64,000 nt of DNA, taken from contig VGDM01000016.1 of the NCBI GenBank assembly GCA_016869715.1, positions 1 to 64,000 of the forward strand, read 5' to 3'. The DNA comes from Alphaproteobacteria bacterium (GTDB lineage: Bacteria > Pseudomonadota > Alphaproteobacteria > Acetobacterales > Acetobacteraceae). Shown one piece after another: positions 59,829 to 64,000 of this stretch. The notes beneath the pieces are model-generated. The model ran no database searches, was not told the DNA's origin, and was given only the letters and a program-made list of their open reading frames with translations. Position 1 is the first letter of the stretch. Each line of letters starts with the position of its first letter. Position numbers and translations under genes: made by a program.

Positions 59829-60983
59829 ATGAGCGAACCTCGCCCGATTAAATTGTTTGACGTGATGGCGCAGCAAAAGCTGATCCGGCCAGAGCTTGAT
59901 CGGCGCATTGCTGCGGTGCTCGATTCGGGCCGCTTCATCATGGGCCCTGAGGTGGCGGAGCTTGAAGCCGGCCTCGCTGCCTTTGCTGGCGCGGCGCATT
60001 GCGTGGGTGTTTCATCGGGGACGGATGCGCTGCAAATCGCCATGATGGCGGAAGGGATCGGGCGCGGCGATGCGGTGTTCCTGCCCGCCTTCACCTATAC
60101 CGCAACCGCCGAGGTGCCGCTGGTGCTGGGGGCCACACCGGTTTTCGTGGATGTGGACAAAAACAGCTACACTATGGACATCGCAGACCTTGAACGGCGG
60201 ATTGGGGAAGTGAAGCGCCGCGGCTGGCTGCGCCCGCGTGCCGTGGTGGGTGTGGATTTGTTCGGCCTTCCCGCCTTGTGGCCGGCAATTGAAGCCATCT
60301 GTGCGCGCGAGGACATGTTCGCGCTAGATGACGCCGCGCAGGCTTTTGGCGCCAGCATCAATGGCAAGAAGCTTGGGCGTTGGGCGCATGCCACAGCGCT
60401 TTCCTTCTACCCCACCAAGACGCTCGGCGCTTATGGCGATGCGGGCGCCCTGATCACGGATAATCCCGCGCGGGCGGATGTGTATCGGAGCCTCCGCACG
60501 CACGGCGAAGGCAAGACGCGCTATGAAGTGGAGCGCACCGGCATGAATGGCCGGATTGATACGATCCAGGCGACCATCCTGGCCGCAAAGCTGCCGCTGC
60601 TGGCGGGCGAACTCGCCATGCGTGCGAAGATCGCGGCTGTCTATAACGCGGCTTTTGGCGCCAGGGTCGGCATCCAGGCCGCATGGGCGGAGGCCGTGAA
60701 TGCCTGGGGGCTTTATACCATTCGCCTGCGTGACAGTGACCAGCGGAGCAAGCTGCAGGCCGCGCTCACGGCAGAACGCATCGGCAGTGGCATATATTAC
60801 CCGAAACCCCTGCATCGCCAGCCCGCCTATGCTGCGCATCACGCCACGGCCTTCGCGGGTGAGGCACCGCCGCTTCCCATCAGTGAAAGGCTGTCAGGCC
60901 AGGTGCTGTCGCTGCCCATGCACGCCTATATGAGCGAAGAAGACGCCGCGCGTGTGACCAAGATTGTTCTGAAAAACTTGTAA
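59829..60983 (+). CDS. DegT/DnrJ/EryC1/StrS sugar aminotransferase
   Basis: A 384-residue PLP enzyme that makes amino sugars for surface polysaccharides. GVSSGTDALQIAMMAEGIGRGDAVFLPAFTYTATAE is the family core, and the PLP lysine is in SFYPTKTLGAYGDAG. Its 3' terminal 95 bp (60887-60981) recur at 62095-62189 with about 8 differences, bracketing the PEP-domain gene. The last residues before the stop are IVLKNL. It is intact. Confidence 0.92.
   Translation: MSEPRPIKLFDVMAQQKLIRPELDRRIAAVLDSGRFIMGPEVAELEAGLAAFAGAAHCVGVSSGTDALQIAMMAEGIGRGDAVFLPAFTYTATAEVPLVLGATPVFVDVDKNSYTMDIADLERRIGEVKRRGWLRPRAVVGVDLFGLPALWPAIEAICAREDMFALDDAAQAFGASINGKKLGRWAHATALSFYPTKTLGAYGDAGALITDNPARADVYRSLRTHGEGKTRYEVERTGMNGRIDTIQATILAAKLPLLAGELAMRAKIAAVYNAAFGARVGIQAAWAEAVNAWGLYTIRLRDSDQRSKLQAALTAERIGSGIYYPKPLHRQPAYAAHHATAFAGEAPPLPISERLSGQVLSLPMHAYMSEEDAARVTKIVLKNL
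60887..60981 (+). repeat. 95-bp direct repeat, copy 1 (3' end of the aminotransferase gene)
   Basis: Bases 60887-60981 align without gaps to 62095-62189 in the same orientation, with about 8 mismatches (near 92% identity by eye). The match starts at AAGGCTGTCA and ends at AAAAACTTGT, one base into the TAA stop. Similarity does not extend beyond these points. Confidence 0.85.
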
Positions 60984-60997
60984 GGTGCGTGCGCCAG

Positions 60998-62032
60998 TCA
61001 ATCCGAGGCCGTACCCCTCATGTGACCGGCGCGAGGCGTAAAAGCACTTCGAGTGGCCTCAAAATCCGCAATCATGCGTTTGGTCTTTTCCTCGATTGCC
61101 CGGAGGTTATGCTGCTCGGGCAAATTTGGGAACTCTCCCGGGAAAACGTCGTTTAGACTACTATAATGCAGTACCGTGTAATCAATCCCAATGTCGGCAG
61201 CCATCCGCAGGAACGGTCGGTCACTGTAACCGGCGACGGATCGCGTCACCTCGTATGCGGTCGTCTTTGCGCGCGCCATTGAGATCAGCTCCCGCATCGC
61301 GGGGTGTCTGAAACGTGCCTTATCTTTTCCCCGCTCAATTCCCAGCACCAGGCCCGTCAGATCATTCATCCCAATCAGCACGCATTTTACGCCCAGCTTC
61401 AGAAAGTCTTCCAGCCGCAGAATGGCGGCAGGTATTTCTGCCATCATGCCGAAAGGCGGTGATGCACCGCGGCGCCTGAGCTCTGTCTTGACGAAGGCGA
61501 CCTCGGAGGGGTCGCTTATGAAAGGCACGATCACACCGAGTTGTCTGTGTTCCCGCAGGCAAGGAAGGATGGCATCAATTTCTGCACCTAAGCTGTCCGC
61601 ATATCGCATGGCCCGCCTTACCCCACGCAAGCCAATAACCGGATTGCGCTCAACCGGCAGGACATGGTCCACCTCGGCAAAGGCATTCGCCTCGGCAACC
61701 TCCAATTCGCACAAACGATACCAGACGGGCTGCGACGGAAACAGTCGGCGCTCCTGTTCAAGATACGCTTTGATGACAGAGTTAGCTTGGGGGTGGGTGG
61801 AGAATATTCCGGCCTTCCTCAGGACATACTCGCCGCGCAACAAGCCGACGCCGGCAAATTCCTGCCAGACTTGGTCTCTGATATCTTTCGCGCTGAGTGC
61901 CAGTTGATACCGCTTCTTTGGATGGCCTCCGCAAGCCAACGGTGGTGACCAGGGGAATGCCTGGAACGGTTTCGCGATGGTTGGTGAAGTCAGGCCTTCC
62001 CCCGACTCGCCACGCGTCGCACCGAACCTCAC
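60998..62032 (-). CDS. Stand-alone PEP-utilising enzyme TIM-barrel domain, no catalytic Cys
   Basis: About 280 residues from FAGVGLLRGEYVLRKAGIF onward match the C-terminal PEP/pyruvate-binding barrel of PEP synthase and PPDK. The conserved Arg residues (LLRGEYV; NPVIGLRGVRR), the metal-ligand Glu (MMAEIPAA) and GMNDLTGLVLGIERG are present. The catalytic Cys (normally CGQ-type) is absent: the position reads RSVAGYSDRP. There is no ATP-binding or phosphohistidine domain, and the first 45 residues look non-homologous, so it may be a 5'-truncated fragment. It lies opposite to, and between, the two aminotransferase repeat copies, and its GC content looks lower. Confidence 0.7.
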   Translation of the reverse strand: MRFGATRGESGEGLTSPTIAKPFQAFPWSPPLACGGHPKKRYQLALSAKDIRDQVWQEFAGVGLLRGEYVLRKAGIFSTHPQANSVIKAYLEQERRLFPSQPVWYRLCELEVAEANAFAEVDHVLPVERNPVIGLRGVRRAMRYADSLGAEIDAILPCLREHRQLGVIVPFISDPSEVAFVKTELRRRGASPPFGMMAEIPAAILRLEDFLKLGVKCVLIGMNDLTGLVLGIERGKDKARFRHPAMRELISMARAKTTAYEVTRSVAGYSDRPFLRMAADIGIDYTVLHYSSLNDVFPGEFPNLPEQHNLRAIEEKTKRMIADFEATRSAFTPRAGHMRGTASD

Positions 62033-62241
62033 CTGACGGGAGCATCGCGGTTAGGGGCGAAGGATTATGCGTGACACGACTCGAAGCCCGCCGCAAGGCT
62101 GTCAAGCCAGGTGCTGTCGCTGCCCAGGCACCCCTATATGAGCGAAGAAGACACCGCGCGTGTGGCCGAAATTGTGCTGAAAAACTTGTGGAGCGCCAGG
62201 CGTTACGCCAGGATGGCAGCCTCCGTCACAAGGGGCGCGTC
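62033..62241. other. Intergenic stretch containing repeat copy 2
   Basis: Between the PEP-domain gene start and the DUF1194 gene there is no convincing gene. It contains the second 95-bp aminotransferase repeat (62095-62189) and a short segment before it (62033-62094) with no recognised feature. The plus-strand frame through the repeat runs on past the original stop position and is not coding. Confidence 0.6.
62095..62189 (+). repeat. 95-bp direct repeat, copy 2 (aminotransferase 3'-end remnant)
   Basis: It translates in the aminotransferase frame as PYMSEEDTARVAEIVLKNL but the stop is replaced by TGG. Its mismatches to copy 1 are mostly in third positions or conservative, as between alleles from related strains rather than a fresh copy. 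It is 52 nt upstream of the DUF1194 gene. Confidence 0.85.
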
Positions 62242-62937
62242 ATGCATCGTCGCAGGCTTTTGGCCGCCACAGGCGGCGCAGTTCTTGCCATCAGTACTCG
62301 GGTGCGTGCGAAAGAACCCGTTGATGTCGCGCTTGTGCTGGCGGTTGATGTCTCGCGCTCAATTGATGAGGATGAGGCGAAGCTGCAGCGCGAGGGCTAT
62401 CGCCATGCGCTCACCGATCCGGCGGTGCTGGCGGCAATTTGCGGTGGCATCATCGGCGCCATCTGCCTCGTTTACATCGAATGGGCGGGCATTGAATATC
62501 AGCGCACTGTGCTGCCCTGGACACGCATCGCAACCGAAGCCGATGCGCGTAAATGGGCCGAAGATCTCGCCCGGGCGCCGCGAGCATCATTGTCCTGGAC
62601 CTCCATTTCTGGCGCCATCATCCATGCAAGGCGCGAATTGGCGGCTTGCCCATTTGAGGCGACACGTCGCGTCATAGACATCTCCGGCGATGGGCTTAAC
62701 AATAGTGGCCCACCGGTCGCCGTGCTGCGCGATGAGGCCGTGGAGGAGGGCATTGTCATCAATGGCCTGCCGATTGTGAATGACCGACCAACCTTTGGCC
62801 GCCCACCACCGGCCAATCTCGATCTTTACTTCCGTGACTACGTTATTGGGGGACCAGGTGCCTTCTATATCGTCGCTGAGGGTTTCAACAGCTTCGGCCA
62901 GGCGGTGAAGCGCAAGCTGATCCGCGAGATTGCCTAA
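62242..62937 (+). CDS. DUF1194 (von Willebrand factor A-like) exported protein
   Basis: A 231-residue protein. A signal peptide (HRRRLLAATGGAVLAISTRVRA) is followed by a VWA-like fold: VALVLAVDVSRSIDEDEAKLQREGYRHAL has a DxSxS-type MIDAS motif, then TRRVIDISGDGLNNSGPPV. DUF1194 proteins are periplasmic with unknown function. ATG 62242 is chosen; the upstream frame is repeat sequence. A metal-dependent adhesion or binding role is inferred. Confidence 0.85.
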   Translation: MHRRRLLAATGGAVLAISTRVRAKEPVDVALVLAVDVSRSIDEDEAKLQREGYRHALTDPAVLAAICGGIIGAICLVYIEWAGIEYQRTVLPWTRIATEADARKWAEDLARAPRASLSWTSISGAIIHARRELAACPFEATRRVIDISGDGLNNSGPPVAVLRDEAVEEGIVINGLPIVNDRPTFGRPPPANLDLYFRDYVIGGPGAFYIVAEGFNSFGQAVKRKLIREIA

Positions 62938-62956
62938 GGGCGCACGCTCTGCGGCG

Positions 62957-63268
62957 CTACATCCGCCGGTCAATATGCGTGATGATGATCGTGCGCTCAC
63001 CGCGCGCGCGGGCCTTGCGGAGCCGGCACCAGAGCGTGGCGGCACCGATGGCGCCGGCGGTCAGCACGATTGGAAGCAAGACGCCAATCGCCAATAAGGC
63101 CAGGGCCGCCACCAAAAGGCCGCCCGTGGCGAGCGCCACTTGCATCGCCACGCCACCCAGTCGCGCCAGCACCAAAATTAAACCGCGCGACGCTGGGGGC
63201 GGCGGCGGATCGCGGAATTCGCCCTCAGGCGTCATGTCAATGATGATGGGCGGGTGCTTGTCGCTCAT
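62957..63268 (-). CDS. Small membrane protein, unknown family
   Basis: A 103-residue protein. A polar N-terminus with PPPPPASR (residues 21-28) is followed by two hydrophobic helices (about residues 30-53 and 57-80) and a basic tail (RLRKARARGERTIIITHIDRRM). It lies between the convergent DUF1194 gene and the host-attachment pseudogene. No family is recognised; the frame is open and has normal codon use. Confidence 0.6.
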   Translation of the reverse strand: MSDKHPPIIIDMTPEGEFRDPPPPPASRGLILVLARLGGVAMQVALATGGLLVAALALLAIGVLLPIVLTAGAIGAATLWCRLRKARARGERTIIITHIDRRM

Positions 63269-63316
63269 GGTAGGAGAGATGGGGCGCAGCCTGCCCCCGG
63301 ATCAAGGCCGCATTTG

Positions 63317-63802
63317 TTACAGACCATGTCGTATTGCATCCAGCCGTTCAAAAATATCGGCATGCGGCAGGCTGGTCAGGTCATGATGTTCCTGACCCGT
63401 CACAGCCTTGCGCGCGGGGGCGGGGAGATGGGCGGTAATGGCCTCAGCCACCCGCGCCGGGGCGATCACGGTCATGATTTCCATATCGCCGGTGTTCTGC
63501 GCCGAGGTCAAATCATGGGCCAGCGCTGCCAGTAATCGCGCCTGGCATGTTCCTTCGGGCTGTGATCCTTGCCATTACGTTCCACGGCGCAGCGATGTGT
63601 GGCGCCCGCACCAGCAAAGGCGCGGCCGGGCTTGTCTTCACCCAATTCCGCATCGCCGCGTGCGCGCTTCGGGCGCGTCTCAGGCGCGGGGCTGATCATA
63701 GCCGGAAGCCTCTCAGCGCTTCACATAGGCTTGTGCGCGGCTGCCATTGGCGAGGACAAACCAATGCTGGCGGGGATTGGTGCTGTGTGCGGCATTGGGC
63801 AT
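63317..63802 (-). pseudogene. Host attachment family protein, broken by two frameshifts
   Basis: Three minus-strand frames combine into one protein resembling the host-attachment (bHAt-like) family. They are RQHWFVLANGSRAQAYVKR (ATG 63802 after GGAGG), then GDAELGEDKPGRAFAGAGATHRCAVERNGKDHSPKEHA, then DMEIMTVIAPARVAEAITAHLPAPARKAVTGQEHHDLTSLPHADIFERL. The first break fits loss of one GC dinucleotide in CGCGC after VKR. The second fits a 1-nt deletion or 2-nt insertion near GGCGCGATTA. As written, no full-length product is possible. Confidence 0.65.
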
Positions 63803-63931
63803 GGTGGGGCTCCTCCAAATCATGCTGGCGTTCTGCCGCAGATCGCGGGCGGCACTTTTACGCCGGATCAAGAATGAAGCTGCCTGCGATGCCGGGTTGA
63901 CGTTGCTTGTCATGGTGCCCATTCGGGGGGC

Positions 63932-64000
63932 TTGAAGACCGATCTTTCCATCCTTCCGTTGCTTGCCTTGGCTGCTTTCGCAACCGGGGGTGGGATACGC
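63932..64000 (+). CDS. N-terminus of a probable MFS transporter (cut by window end)
   Basis: From TTG 63932 the first 23 codons read KTDLSILPLLALAAFATGGGIR, the first transmembrane helix pattern of a major facilitator superfamily protein. GGGGGG lies directly upstream. The gene runs out of the window, so the assignment rests on a short segment. Confidence 0.5.
   Translation, partial: MKTDLSILPLLALAAFATGGGIR

Noticed and set aside
1-64000. CRISPR arrays, prophage, transposases, rRNA or tRNA genes
   Set aside because: None was found on reading both strands; repeats seen are only the two dispersed elements, the 95-bp duplication and short operators or hairpins.

Overview
The window reads as a chromosomal segment of a high-GC alphaproteobacterium, most likely Acetobacteraceae (Roseomonas-like). 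This is inferred from the mix of conserved genes (lgt, hldD, ubiK, proC, glnD-mutS, rpmG), many periplasmic solute-binding proteins (Bug type, dipeptide type, Liv type), a phasin, and the codon usage. No rRNA, tRNA, CRISPR array, transposase or prophage gene was recognised.

Layout. 1-9.8 kb: end of an MBL hydrolase, a carboxymuconolactone decarboxylase-family gene, lgt-hldD (-), ubiK, a YbjN-domain gene, proC, a broken glycosyltransferase, a TetR-type regulator, a phasin, a dienelactone hydrolase (-), a DUF4169 gene truncated by a repeat element, ilvE (-) and an Asp/Glu racemase-family gene (-). 9.8-21 kb: a dipeptide-type ABC importer (SBP and two permeases, no ATPases), an Mpo1-like gene, glnD and mutS (-), and a second SBP. 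21-34 kb: malic enzyme, a Bug protein, a MidA-type methyltransferase, pgeF, then a catabolic operon: PrpF-like isomerase, frameshifted LigI-like lactonase, two CaiB/BaiF CoA-transferases, a VOC protein, a flavoprotein and a hydantoinase-like amidohydrolase.

34-49 kb is the most coherent block: a respiratory, membrane-bound formate dehydrogenase locus. It holds fdhD, mobA, a multi-[4Fe-4S] protein, a biotin/lipoate ligase-like protein, four conserved proteins I assign to DUF6505, DUF6352, DUF3305 and DUF3306, a TorD-like chaperone, a small Tat-signal protein, the catalytic (Cys-type), iron-sulfur and cytochrome b subunits, mobB and moeA. It therefore carries the enzyme, much of its assembly apparatus and the last steps of its bis-MGD cofactor. 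49-57.5 kb: a Rieske ferredoxin and two amidohydrolases (-), ribokinase (-), and a complete Liv-type ABC importer, followed by rpmG.

57.9-64 kb is a disturbed region. A truncated VOC gene is joined to a truncated pleD-like gene. After tadA, a DUF4214 gene and a DegT aminotransferase comes a stand-alone PEP-utilising domain gene flanked by two about 92% identical 95-bp copies of the aminotransferase 3' end. A DUF1194 gene, a small membrane protein, a host-attachment-family gene broken by frameshifts and the start of a probable MFS transporter complete the window.

Most notable: (i) a structured dispersed repeat of about 105 bp, two copies 41 kb apart, one supplying the moeA stop codon and the other replacing the DUF4169 C-terminus; (ii) the direct-repeat-flanked PEP-domain insertion; (iii) several reading frames broken at GC or G repeats or by in-frame TGA, which are either true pseudogenes or sequence errors.
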